Shown: positions 13,699 through 24,191 of the stretch, in pieces
How the letters are laid out: each line of letters starts with the position of its first letter
How positions within the stretch are numbered: the stretch's first letter is position 1
From: Datnioides undecimradiatus
Taxonomy: Eukaryota > Chordata > Actinopteri > Lobotiformes > Datnioididae
Direction: 5' to 3'
Length of the DNA stretch: 64,000 bases
Assembly: GCA_008933995.1 (NCBI GenBank)
Contig: WARS01000110.1
Coordinates: forward strand, 1,798,001 to 1,862,000
Notes under the pieces: generated by a model
What the model was told of the DNA's origin: nothing
The model's input: only the letters and a program-made list of their open reading frames with translations
The model's database searches: none
Translations under genes and position numbers: made by a program

Positions 13699-13712
13699 AT
13701 GCCCTCTAGTGG
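13699..13712 (-). promoter_or_regulatory. CTCF-like binding motif
   Basis: ATGCCCTCTAGTGG matches the reverse complement of the published CTCF core (SYGCCMYCTRSTGG) at 13 of 14 positions. The motif therefore points leftward (minus strand). CTCF sites often mark boundaries of regulatory domains in gene deserts. The match is seen in the sequence; occupancy is inference. Confidence 0.5.
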
Positions 13713-14082
13713 CATCCTTTAGTGACATAAATAGTACCTAGGCAAGTACAACAATTGTGGTTACAACACAGTTAAGCACATGAATGTGTGGTTAAATAGC
13801 AAGTGTATATCTGACCTTAATCAGTAACCGATCCACCTTAAAATGTAAAATATATATTTAAAAATAAATCTTTAAAACCAAATTTGTCACAGTAATTAGA
13901 GTTGTTGCACTTCATCACTTTCAGCCTTGTTATTAACACAATTGACCAGGATTACTAATTACTAACTATTATTACTAATCACAAGTAATTTTCTATTTTC
14001 ACTTGCTTATAGGAGGCCCTTCTGCTTGCATCCTCCCAATCACAACTAGCCAGATCCTGTACGGCCAAAAGATACAAGCTCA

Positions 14083-14084
<2 letters not shown>

Positions 14085-14120
<36 letters not shown>
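14085..14120. repeat. (CA)n microsatellite
   Basis: About 18 uninterrupted CA units, immediately upstream of a regulatory-looking block. Confidence 0.95.
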
Positions 14121-14123
<3 letters not shown>

Positions 14124-14149
14124 CTGCCCTTTGCATTATCAGTGAGCCA

Positions 14150-14430
14150 AAAGGCCGGTGAAGGAGAGAAGGGGGCACGTGCAGGGGCTGCTGGACAGCT
14201 ACATAAAAGGCAGCTGGCATGAAGAGTGATGGGCTGGGCCACTGTATCCGCTATTCGGCCTTCATTTGCTCCATCTGACCCCCACTGCCCCCATCCCGCT
14301 GATCATCCCCCTCCCCTTTCATTTATGCCTTTATGGAATCATTTGCATATGGCATTGGCTGTGCTGTTTTTTTTATTGAGGTCATTTTTATCACCGCTGC
14401 GTGGCAGCCGTGACAACAATAAATCCAGTT
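14150..14430. promoter_or_regulatory. Possible conserved non-coding element with octamer and E-box
   Basis: Contains GCACGTGC (palindromic E-box, 14175-14182), ACATAAAAGG (a weak TATA-like word near 14202-14211) and a perfect POU octamer ATTTGCAT at 14341-14348, followed by GTGGCAGCCGTGACAACAATAA near the end. Complex composition with retained CpGs. Open frames on both strands show no known domain. Inference from motif content. Confidence 0.4.
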
Positions 14431-15090
14431 TACTCGTGGACAAGGATGACCTTTTTTCTCCCTCTAATCAAGCTGTTACAGGTTGAGTCCATATTCAGAG
14501 AACAATGCTTTCTCTTCTTCTGTTTATTTGGGGTTATCAGCTGAGTGATCACCGGTTCTGTGCAACAGCTCTGGAAACTGGGGAAGAATACCAATACATG
14601 CTGTTGTATTTGCACAACACAGGTGGCGCGTAGGAAACTCCCATTCATTCCTGCACACATGCTATCTATGCAACCTTTAATTACTTTTAGCTATTTAACT
14701 TTTGGCATGTGAGTTGGACTTTATATGGTTTTGGACACTTTTTAGGAGGAGCATAGCTAAAAAGCCAAAGCTTTTCAACACACACCAAATACAGTATATA
14801 TAAGAATGCATAGACTGATAAAATGTACAACAGGTCAGTGCAACATTGCCTTATGCTGATAACATAAAACAAATTTCATTGATTATTTTTCAATATTTTT
14901 TCAGTTTTTTTGTTTGTTTGGATTGAATGTGCTTTGACACTACAGGTCCTATGATGCTTTGTTTGATGTACAACTTAAATGTAATTGAACGAGTAATTCC
15001 ATTTTTTTTTTTACCTCAGAAACAGTAGTAAATAAAATCCTCATCATCTTAACAACTTTTTTAGATCATATCTTTAAGCACAAATAAAAC

Positions 15091-15191
15091 AGATTTATTT
15101 ATTTATTTATGTATTTATTTTACTGTCAAAAAACCTAAATTCACGCTATATACTATATTGATGCTGGTTATTTAATTAATCAATTAATTGA
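15091..15191. repeat. (ATTT)n tract and AT-rich homeodomain palindrome
   Basis: Four to five ATTT units at 15091-15120 are followed at 15172-15191 by TTAATTAATCAATTAATTGA, which is nearly its own reverse complement and contains overlapping homeodomain cores. It could be simple AT-rich sequence or a multi-site element; the flanking DNA gives no further help. Confidence 0.5.
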
Positions 15192-15653
15192 ACAGCCAAT
15201 GTTTAAAGTGTGTGGACTGTAAAGTTTTATACTGCTATTTAAATGTTGTATTTTGATAAATTTATACAGAGGAGAGTCATAAGGCCTCAGCTACAGCAGC
15301 TCTGGCTGAGAAGCAACAACCAAAATAATCTTAAGCACTGAAAAAACAAATGTTTAAGTGCAAGGCATATGAAGCCGGATCTTTAGTTGTGTGGAGAAAC
15401 GGGTGTACGTGATTTCTAAGCAAAGTTATGACCATTTTGCCAAAGAACTAGGGTCAGCAAATTATGTCATGGAACAATATAAAACAACATCAGCAACAGA
15501 ACACTTTTTTGATTTGTGATCAAAATCAAATAATGTGCTACAGCTTGAAAGCAACATGTCCTTTTTCATTATGTTTCTTGGCAGACTAGTGTTTAAACAA
15601 TGGTAAGAATTAAAAGTGTAAGTATAAGTCTTGTGTTATTTATTTGCACATAG

Positions 15654-15708
15654 GGGTTCATCAGCCATAACAGATGGCACAGAACGCTTCAGTCAGTGTT
15701 ATGGCTGA
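15654..15708 (+). repeat. Dispersed 24-bp repeat, copy 2, with perfect hairpin
   Basis: Bases 15654-15677 repeat 11689-11712 exactly. Here TCAGCCATAACA (15661-15672) is matched by its exact reverse complement TGTTATGGCTGA (15697-15708), giving a 12-bp stem with a 24-nt loop. This could be the remains of terminal inverted repeats of a very small MITE, or a structured motif. Confidence 0.55.
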
Positions 15709-16229
15709 GTCACTATACACAATATATGTATAGTGTCTGTTCTGGTATGGTTATCAGCACTAAATCAATGGAACGATGACACACTCCTTTGTTTTTTCTC
15801 TTCTCCTTTCAATCTACAGTATCATCTTGCCAAGTCTGGCTTGCCCCACACCTGACTTTTCACTTTGAGCATCCCCACACTTTCAGCGATCACTACATCT
15901 GCTCTGCAGTCTGCACCTGCAGCCCACAGTGCCTCCCCCCTACTCCCTTAATTGTGACCTGATCTGAGACAGCTGCTGCTACGGAGGATTAAGTCTGGTT
16001 TTTAAACAAACACAGCTCCAGAGCGCTTGGCAGGGGCCAGGGGCAGGGGTCCGCTGAGAGTGAGCCATCCCTGGGGAGAGGTACAGAGAAGGGCCCCTGT
16101 GTAATCTGATGAGCCCCTGAAGCTCCTCGTCAGATCCGCTGTAAGAAAGAGTTGTTGTGACTTCATGTGCATATGAATTTCTCATAAGGAGGATGGTACA
16201 GTTTATCTCTTCCGAATGCATAGCTGAGG

Positions 16230-16680
16230 CAAGGCAGTAATTTTGGCTGCCGTTGGCCTTTCAGCCCTTGACAAGGAAAGGACTGATCACCGCTCCATTT
16301 CAGATAAAGGTGAAGTGTCTTCCTCCTCTACCTTTTGCTACCTTTCTCGTCCTCTTTCTCCCTGCATTCGGCCTCGCGTCACTTCAGACAGGGGTCATCT
16401 CGGCAGATTAACTCAGAAAACCAGATCCAAACGAAACATGCCGCGGGGAGCATCAATCACTCGCAGATGCAATCATGCTAAATGTGTCTATTTGCATCAC
16501 CTTTTTTCCAAAAGAAGGAGGGTTGGAGGTAGAAAGTGGGGGTGGGGGGTATCCATCTCTCTTGTAGTTGACAGTCCCCATTAAAACGCCAAGCGTGCTG
16601 AGGACTGAGCCAGCGAGACGGCCGCAACTTGTTTCTCACACTGTTGTGACAGCGAATGCAAATAGCCCGACTTTCCCCCC
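16230..16680. promoter_or_regulatory. Possible conserved non-coding element with inverted POU octamers
   Basis: Carries two perfect octamers in opposite orientation, ATTTGCAT at 16490-16497 and ATGCAAAT at 16656-16663, plus TGCAATCATGC near 16468-16478 and several retained CpGs (CTCGCAGATG, CGAATGC, CCGCGGGG). No repeat units apart from a short G-rich run near 16540-16549. Open frames here lack recognisable domains. Inference from motif content and texture. Confidence 0.45.
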
Positions 16681-16789
16681 GGAGAGAGAGACGGAGAGTG
16701 GCAGAAAAAGAGGAGTGTAACAAAAAAAGGGAGATGAGTATGACCAGCTAATGGCAAAGCAAAATGAAGAAAAAAAAAATCACTCCTCC

Positions 16790-17180
16790 CTCCTTTGGTC
16801 TCTTTTAATGACTTCTCCTTCCTCAGCTCTGCCATCAAAATATTATATCAATAATTGCTGGCGAAAAATTAAACAAGTAAAACAATGAGACGGCCCTGGG
16901 GGCTGCCTTCCCCCTCCAAATTAGTCTGTGCATTTTAGAAGAAGGTCACTTCCTCCTCCTCTCCCTCCCTTTCCACCCCCTCGCGTCCCCCTCCTCCTGC
17001 TTCCATCGGATCAGTGACACATTCTTCGGCGTGATAGCGCTGACCTGAGTTTGAATTTAGAGTGTTCATTAATAGGATATTATGCCATATGCTCACTGCA
17101 CTGTCTTATTGTAATGTCTGGTTTAAGAATTTGTAATTAGTGCTGATATAATGAAGGGGACTGGAGGGCTAATGCTAACT
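16790..17180. promoter_or_regulatory. Possible conserved non-coding element
   Basis: Two AT-rich homeodomain-like parts, ATATCAATAATTGCTGG near 16846-16862 and TTTGTAATTAGTGCTGAT near 17131-17148, flank a pyrimidine-rich middle (16945-17000). A TTCATTAATAGGATATTATG word lies near 17066-17085. This texture is typical of developmental enhancers. No coding potential seen. Confidence 0.42.
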
Positions 17181-19089
17181 GGGGTGCAAAAAGAGGTTTG
17201 CACTTTGGATTGTAAACTGGTGGGACTGGTCATCCACTGACCCAGTGGCTCAATAAATGCTCACTGGGAAATACCTTGGTTTGGGCCACTACTTAAACAA
17301 ATGTCTAGCAGAAACAAGTCAGTCCAGTTTCTCAATGATGTATATTTGGTACCACCTTTAGGCATAGGAGTAAAATGGTTTTATAAATATGCTTAACCTA
17401 AGATATTACTCATTTCCCAGTTCCGGAGGTCTCTAAATGTGATTTTTGTCCATTTGTTTGGTATATTTTAGATGGAATTTGCAGTGTTACACTATTGAAA
17501 TCTACGAAATCTACATGCAACCACGTGCAACAATATGACTGCTCAAGGAGGACTTAAGTGTGTGTCATTATCCACCTTCATTCAGTTCAAACATGTCAGG
17601 ACAGCAACAAACAAGCAAATAGTGTTGAAAATGTGTGCGGGCTACAAATCAAATGAGCTGGTGTGGTTAAACCATACTGAACCCCTTGGCAAGGAGGTTG
17701 GAGGTGAGACAGAAAAACGAAATCATTGTGGTGAGGAGAATACGGGCTCTCTGTGCAGAAACTGTTGTCCTCACAACTTTGGTCAACATGGGGAATGCAG
17801 CTGCTTCGCATCAGTGATGATTTAGTTCTGCCTCTTGTTTTTAGCAAGAATAAAAGAAAAAATTAAAAGGGGTGTGAGGTGAAGGGTACACTGTGCTGCT
17901 GACATTAACATCACGTTTACTATGGCAAAGGTTTTGGGATTAAGAGTTGGGGTCAAGCTGCTGCATTAGCAACCCTGCTACGCTAACAAGATGATTTTAT
18001 GAAAATGATGTGTTGAAAAACAGTGCTACACAGATTTTAAGTTGTTGACTAGAAAACATTTACATATGTTTTTATAAAGCTGAGTTTAAAAGTGGTTTGT
18101 CCATGTTATTAATGACATCATCATATTATGCTCCATATACATTTTCAATGATTTTCATTATCTGACCAGTTCACAAAGCACTATGAACTGGAATAATTAA
18201 GGTTTTGTTACAAATCACAGGATCCCTGAGTCACATGTAGTCAGGTCCAGGCACCAAAACCACTTTGGTTAAGAGGCATCAAGGTTTTGGCTACAAATAT
18301 GAAGAATTAAAAAACATCTTGCCCAAGGTTGCAACAGTGTGAGATTTTCATGGAACGCTACAGACATTATGTCAAGATTACATACCATCATGGTGCGCAA
18401 TATTACAAAATAATTAGTATTTTCATTATCAGATACAATTATTCTCATAGGTTTTTTTTGTTTGTTGTCTTCACAGATATGAAACTCGACAGTTATAAGT
18501 AGAGTAGGAATACAGTAAAATTCAATATGTACAGTATGTTCAATATGTTAGCATATATACCTGATGTGATAATTATCAATTTTCTTTCACAGTAAACCTT
18601 GAACAGGTATATCTCCATGTTTTGTGTCACTGCCCAGATTCAGTTTTGACCCAGTCGTGCCCTAACCTAAACACACAGACAGTGAATGTTTTGCAGACAT
18701 GCTCAGAATGGAGATTTTGTGTCTGGTAATGATTGGCAACTCTCAGGAAACTTAAACATGTCAACATAGTTTTTTTTATTTAGTGGCAGATAGTTACACT
18801 ACACACTCTTCTAGTAGTAGTCCTTTTCCTTTGCTGAAAGTCAAGTGCAGGAAGCTTCACAATCTTGAATCCAACTCTGAGGTAGAGGTGTGTTTAGTCC
18901 AAGTTTAAGTGTAATTCCTATGATGCATACTGAGACACTACAGAGATTGTGGGTTTTTTTACTGATGACTTTAACCAGTACTCTTCATTCCTCCGAGAGC
19001 ATTTGCTAAGGCAGTGATGTCCTGGTATACAGAGATGCACCCAACACTCGTTTTTCTCGCATGCTGCCACTGCGTCCCACCAGCACTAA
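17181..19089. other. Spacer with a possible old repeat fragment
   Basis: No gene. Around 18240-18295 the text CCAGGCACCAAAACCACTTT followed by GGTTAAGAGG resembles, from memory, a common fish interspersed repeat, and related words occur near 18655-18670 (GTGCCCTAACCTAAAC). I cannot name the family or its limits. The open frame at 17535-17825 is unrecognised. Confidence 0.4.
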
Positions 19090-19700
19090 TTTTCATTCAT
19101 AATGATCTTCATGGGCGGCATTGAAGGATGAGGGTTTGAGTGGCTTTTTCCTTGGCGCTGTCCCAGCACTTTCAGCCCTGATGTGCTGTCATAATTATGC
19201 TGTCCGTGCTAAATGCCTATTGTGTAAATGTGCAGTGCAGCTGCCAACAAAAGCAGAAAATTGAGGGATTTTTTCCATCACCAGGCAGTAAATAATTGCA
19301 TACAATGTGGGTTATGCTAAAAATCTATCCTCATAGAAGGCATAATTCGTGGAGCAATGTATGGAATAAGACAATGACACAGGGTGTCCTGCGTTGGCAG
19401 CAGCAAATGCAGTCACACACAGAGATTAGCAAGGGGCATTAAGGGGATTCACATTCATAGGAGGAGAATAGCTGCTACTTCTGTTTAGGCTCTTGGATTC
19501 ATCATTTTCAACTCTACGGCGCACGGTTGTTTTATATTTGAACAAATGATTAAACAAACATGGCATCCATTTCCAACATGTATTAAATTAATAAGGAGTT
19601 TACCTAACAAAGACAAAACTATGCACCGAGACAAAGCTGACTAATGCCAAGTGATTCAACAGACGGAGATTGTAAGCCAGAAGGGCAGACATAAACACAA
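19090..19700. promoter_or_regulatory. Possible conserved non-coding element, long
   Basis: About 600 bases of non-repetitive sequence with the palindrome CATAATTATG at 19190-19199 (paired homeodomain site), TAAATAATTGCATAC near 19289-19303, GGCATAATTCGTGG near 19339-19352 and AAATTAATAAGGAG near 19585-19598. Retained CpGs occur in GGGCGGCATTG and GGCGCTG. One of the most enhancer-like stretches of the window by eye; no coding frame of note. Confidence 0.45.
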
Positions 19701-20327
19701 CATCAAAAAATGTCTTAAAGGAGACCGGGATTTCCCTGCCTAGCTAGCTCACACTCCCATAATTTTGCGTTATTATACTTTTTTTTTTATTATGCCCAAG
19801 CCATTGAGCTCTTAAGGGTCTGCACTTCATCTGGTATCTTAACTCTAATCATCTGCTGGTTCTAAATGTTAATTTAAAAAAAAAAAAAAGAAAGAAAGAA
19901 AGGTATCTGACTATCACAAAAAAAGTGCGCTTATGAATGGAAAAGTATGAAAATGTACAAAGCTTTACTCAGACAGACAAACAAGATTGCTATTTTCAAT
20001 GTTTGCTTTTTTGTTGAACTACTGTTTGCAAGGTCACGACAGAAGTTGAACACTCAATAAGAGAGAGAATATTATTATTTCTTTAATTTTGCTTTTCTTT
20101 CCTGATTCCATCCTTTGAGCTCTCTACAGTTTTTAGCCAGCTGCTACACTTGAGATGATGAATTCTGCAAATAACTGCATTGAAAGGTGAGGAGCAAAAG
20201 GGAGACGGATGAAACTTATTTCTTTAATAAATCTAGAATGCCTAAAATCTCAATGTAGTCTTTGTCACTGTCTGCCTCAACTCCATCTTGTTAATGTATA
20301 AATAGCCTCCAAAGCCAAATGACTTAC

Positions 20328-20393
20328 CTCAGTGTAAACAAAGCTGGACAGTATTACATGTTTTACAGAGCCAGTCCACACTTCTCACATTCT
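20328..20393 (-). other. Candidate 66-nt non-coding exon (unproven)
   Basis: Read on the minus strand, a T-run and GGCGTTACAG form a plausible acceptor at 20395-20394, and CTGAG|GTAAGTC forms a near-consensus donor at 20328/20327. No frame is open throughout the 66 nt without reaching a stop, so it would be an untranslated or long non-coding RNA exon if real. The T-run alone makes chance acceptors likely. Confidence 0.15.
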
Positions 20394-20464
20394 CTGTAAC
20401 GCCAAAATGCGATTTAAAAAAAAAAAAGAAAATTTCCTGGGCATAAGAGCAAAGCACAGTGAAA

Positions 20465-20700
20465 TAAATTCTGCTGCTCTCCTGCACATGACATTGCACA
20501 TAAATATTCAATAAATTAGCTGCGGCCGTTTTATAGATTGATCAGTCATCTCTGGCACACTGTGACAGGCAATGCTGGGGCTGAAATATTAATGCTGACA
20601 AATTAGGGATTTCTGAGTAAATGATGTCACATTGCACGGCTTCACTCAAATTGACTCCCTGGCATGAGGGCACATTTGCCAGCTCTGTAATATACTCTCC
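20465..20700. promoter_or_regulatory. Possible conserved non-coding element
   Basis: Includes AATAAATTAGCTGCGGCCG near 20511-20529, GATTGATCAGTCATC, CTGAAATATTAATGCTGAC near 20582-20600 and AATGATGTCACATTG. Complex, non-repetitive, with a retained GCGGCCG. It ends at a pyrimidine-rich tract (20700-20765). Inference from texture. Confidence 0.42.
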
Positions 20701-20849
20701 TCCCCAACTTCCCCCCTTTCCCCTTCCCTTCGCTCTTCTTGTCTAACCTTCTTTCTCCTCCCTCCCTCTCACTCCTGCCTCAAAATGACATTCATTATTT
20801 TATCGTTAAGCAGGAGTCATTCTTTTCCTGCAGCCCAGGAACTAAGAGA

Positions 20850-21220
20850 AAAGGAAAAGGGGAGAAAATGAGGCACCGACAGACCAAATCACAGCTCGGC
20901 CAGGTTTCACGGTGGCAATTTGGAGCTCTTCTCTTTGTGACCCGAGGCCCCCGGTTGAAAATGGCAGTGTGTTGCACTGTGGAAGCAGCAATGTTACAGA
21001 ATCTCTGGGGAAATACAGCTGCATGTATGAGGCGCAGCCTGCTGGGTCAGGACAGCGGGGAGGGGGATTGTCTGTCAGAGTCTCTGCGAGGATTTCGACC
21101 AGCTCCAATCACAGACGGCCAAATTCATGCCTCAGCTCACTCACAGATATGGCGGGACTGTTTGCAGCACTTGTGCATACAATTAGACTGCGTGCATTCT
21201 TTTGACTACAGAAATTGTGC
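20850..21220. promoter_or_regulatory. Possible conserved element, open in more than one frame
   Basis: GC-richer than its flanks and open on the plus strand in two frames (20739-21224 and 20912-21205) and on the minus strand for nearly as long. Multi-frame openness argues against one real coding frame and for stop-poor GC-rich sequence. A good-looking acceptor (TTCTTTTCCTGCAG at 20822-20835) precedes it, but no matching donor is convincing. No known domain in any frame. Confidence 0.3.
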
Positions 21221-21839
21221 TTAAATTCATTTTCTGTCTTTATGGTGCTGGAACTAGGACAAAAACTTATTTCTGAGAGTAAGGCAAAAAAAGTGGCCAT
21301 GATTCAGAGATTACTTTTTGACTTCAGTATCTTTTTTTTTTTTTTTAAAGTGGCTTATTTTAAAAAAAATGGTTTAGCACTTAATATATTTAATACATCT
21401 ACAGTATCATAGAAGCTGCTCACTACCTTCAGTTGATAACAGAATAGAAAATGTCCATATATTCATAAATACATCTTAAAAATACTCTGGAAGCACCAAC
21501 AACTGCCATGAAAATGGAGGGAAAAAAGCCAGGGTTGTCACCATGGTTACCATTTGTAACCTAAAGGATGGAGTTTAGGTTAATATGTTGTTTTAAGTTA
21601 TCTGCCTGTTTGGTTAAAGTTAAATAGTTGGCATTAACTTTTATCTAAATACAAATCAATTTCATTTTTATATTTTTAAGGCATTACGGTGGCAAAAAAA
21701 AATCCTTGTCAGCAGAAATCCACCAGCTACATCATTTCACATGATCATGTAATTATTTTTGTATAAAATATGTAACTATCTCTCTAAAGGAATGCTCTGC
21801 TTTACGCAACACAGCTGAGTGAGACATACATCCCACCTT

Positions 21840-22150
21840 CACATTTACTTATGCGCGGCGTCTACAATTTACCCTTGTGCTTTTCCAGACGACAAAGAGA
21901 AAGGCCCTGCTCAGCAATAAGCCTCAGCTCATCTGCTGCTAGTCAGCCTGTAATGAATGAGGCCTGCGTCTCAGATCAATACTATCTGTGAGGAATCACC
22001 AGCCGCACATGAGCTGCTCACTGCTCTCCCTGTCTGTGTGTGTCTTTTCATGGTGGAGGTACGGGTTTATGGTACATCTCATGCACGGGATGGCCGTGCC
22101 TCGTTTGTGGGCTTTGTCGGCGCTGCGTGTAAACCTGGACGGGGTGGTCC
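21840..22150. promoter_or_regulatory. Possible conserved non-coding element
   Basis: Sequence with retained CpGs (ATGCGCGGCGTC at 21851-21862), GCCTGTAATGAATGAGGCC near 21946-21964 and CCAGCCGCACATGAGC. Flanked by AT-rich spacer and then the GT tract at 22367. Open frames at 21957-22187 are unrecognised. Inference only. Confidence 0.3.
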
Positions 22151-22366
22151 AACATTATATGGGTGTTCACTAATTAGAAAAATGTAGTGAAGTTTAAACA
22201 GACAGATTACTCCCCATTGAGTTATTTCGGAGTGGAAAACTTTGATGCTAAGAAGGCTTTAATCATACCAGTGCTGCTTGAATCAAACAGACTGTCTATC
22301 AAAATCAAATATAAAATGTGTCAGTATTGTAACAGCTAGTTTCACAGGTTATCCATGTGTGTATCA

Positions 22367-22392
22367 GTGTGTGTGTGTGTGTGTGTGTGTGT
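22367..22392. repeat. (GT)n microsatellite
   Basis: About 13 GT units; a second short GT stretch follows near 22559-22575. Confidence 0.9.
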
Positions 22393-23645
22393 CAGAGCAA
22401 GCTTAAGGACACCTCTGGGATACACTGACCCGTCTAAGCAGAGAAACACTGACCAGGCTGACATGTATCTTTGTAAGGACTAAAGAATTTTTTTTTTTTA
22501 TCTCCTGCTGAACATACAACATAAATGTCATTGGTTTCCCCTTTGCATTCATAACATTGTGTGTTGTGTGTGTGTAAATAATGATCTTAGTGTACATATG
22601 TTCTATATTCTTATGTTCCCATTGTTTTAATATTAATACTCACATAATGTAACACTTCCACTGCCACTTGACTGGCAATACTTGCATTTATGTTTACTTA
22701 TATGTTTTATGTTTGTCATACGCAGCAACATTCCAAGGCAAAGTCTTTGTGTGTGAAATCCTAAACAAAATTCAAAAATTCAGTAATGATCTCAATATCT
22801 TCTTCTCAAAGTACAAGGTTTAATTGAATGTTTTGCACAATTTTTAGAAAATTAAAAAGTAAATTTCAGATTTTTATCTATACAGATTCTACAAAATTTT
22901 ATAATTTTATATGTAAATGATTACTATAAGCAAAATAATACACAAACGTATGATGTGATTTTAGCAGCCGCTCAATTTATGTTTGGTCCCAAGGTCCATG
23001 TGTCAAAATGTATGTCTGAATGAGTGACCGTGGTTGTGGCTAAATGAAAATTAAGATAATACTAGACGACACTGGGAGAAAGAAGAAGTTATGTGTTTCA
23101 GATGGTCAACAAAGACACTAACCCTGCAAAGGTTAGGGTTTTTATTCCCAATCCACACATTCAGAGTACTTTAAGAGGTAGAGGAGAAAAGTGTGTGAAG
23201 ATTTTCTGTGGTATTTGTGTCTGGAGTGTGTCCTCTGACCCGGCTCTGGCTTCTACAGATGACCTCTACCTCAAAAATATCAAGGGAAGGAAAAAAGAAA
23301 AGGGAAACTGTCTGTGGTCCGTCTATCAGCTGTGGTGATGAATAGAAATGGAATACCCTCCTCTCTCGCCTCGATCCCTCAGCACACACTTCTCTCTCTC
23401 TCTCTCCTCCCTCTTCTTAATGCAATCACTTGGCTTCACCGCTGTCTGTCCCTTTTTTTTCTTTTTTTTGATGCCAACCGGTTTTTGTAAGCAAATTACT
23501 CCGTCAGAACCCGGCGGCGCCTGTCCATCATGCTGAAGGAGGAGGTGGAATGTCGCTCAGACAGCTGACTGACAAGAAGGCACGCATGGGGAAAAACAAG
23601 ATGAGGTGGAGGATGGATGGAGCGAGGGATGGAGATAGAACTGAG

Positions 23646-23674
23646 GGAGGAGGAGGAGGAGGAGGAGGAGGAGA
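23646..23674. repeat. (GAG)n trinucleotide repeat
   Basis: About nine GAG/GGA units within a wider purine-rich stretch (23590-23770) that could adopt triplex structure. Open frames across it are artefacts of the repeat. Confidence 0.85.
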
Positions 23675-24172
23675 GGATAAGAAATGGAAGGACACATGAT
23701 GTAGAGGGTAAGGGCAGGAGAGATAGGAAACAAGTTGAAGTGAAAGGGGAAAAAGGAGGGAAAAAAAGTGGGTCTCTTTTTTGTGGAGAGTGTCCCCTGG
23801 GTGTGGCAGAATCAAGTCAATCTGGGGGGCTAATTCGTGTCAGGGTTTGAATCCTATCTCCTTGAGAGGCCAGCAGAAGGTTGATAAAAACTGAAGTGGA
23901 ATTGAAGTTGGATCCACAAGAGGATAGGGGGCACAACAATGGGTTGGGGGAGTGGAAGGTGAGCAGTCTGCTCCCCCAGATCATGCTCTACCTATCTACT
24001 CCCAATACCTCTGACCTTGCCCAAAATGTCCCTACCACTCATTCTCTTAACTTTGCCTCTGTTCTTTAAGGAAAATTCCAGTATATTACAACTTAGGTCT
24101 ACTTTGCAGAGTTGAGGTAGTTCCCATCTAGATATGATAACTGTGCTCATTTAAGTAATTGCTGAGATCTAG

Positions 24173-24191
24173 CAATGATGATGATGATGAC
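24173..24191. repeat. (GAT)n short tandem repeat
   Basis: Five to six GAT units. Confidence 0.75.

Larger units (their letters stand above)
9241..14084. other. Spacer, no confirmed gene
   Basis: AT-rich DNA with the GT tract at 9621-9662, a G-rich run near 10330-10351, a dispersed 24-bp repeat copy at 11689-11712, a pyrimidine-rich region with a candidate exon at 12218-12307, and a CTCF-like motif at 13699-13712. A frame at 13472-13741 (89 codons, plus) is open but unrecognised. Text near 13146-13165 (CATGGTCTTTCCCTAAACTT) resembles a fragment of a common fish interspersed repeat, from memory only. Confidence 0.55.

Noticed and set aside
15810-16138. Very good acceptor (CTTTCAATCTACAG) with a GTAAGA donor about 320 bases on
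   Set aside because: All frames between carry stops and the donor is far and ordinary; not enough for an exon call.
20739-21224. 161-codon plus-strand open frame
   Set aside because: Two other frames over the same DNA are also open, so stop-poor GC-rich sequence explains it better than a gene.
23838-23850. tRNA B-box-like GGGTTTGAATCC
   Set aside because: Not followed or preceded by an A-box or a cloverleaf, so neither a tRNA nor a tRNA-derived SINE is supported.
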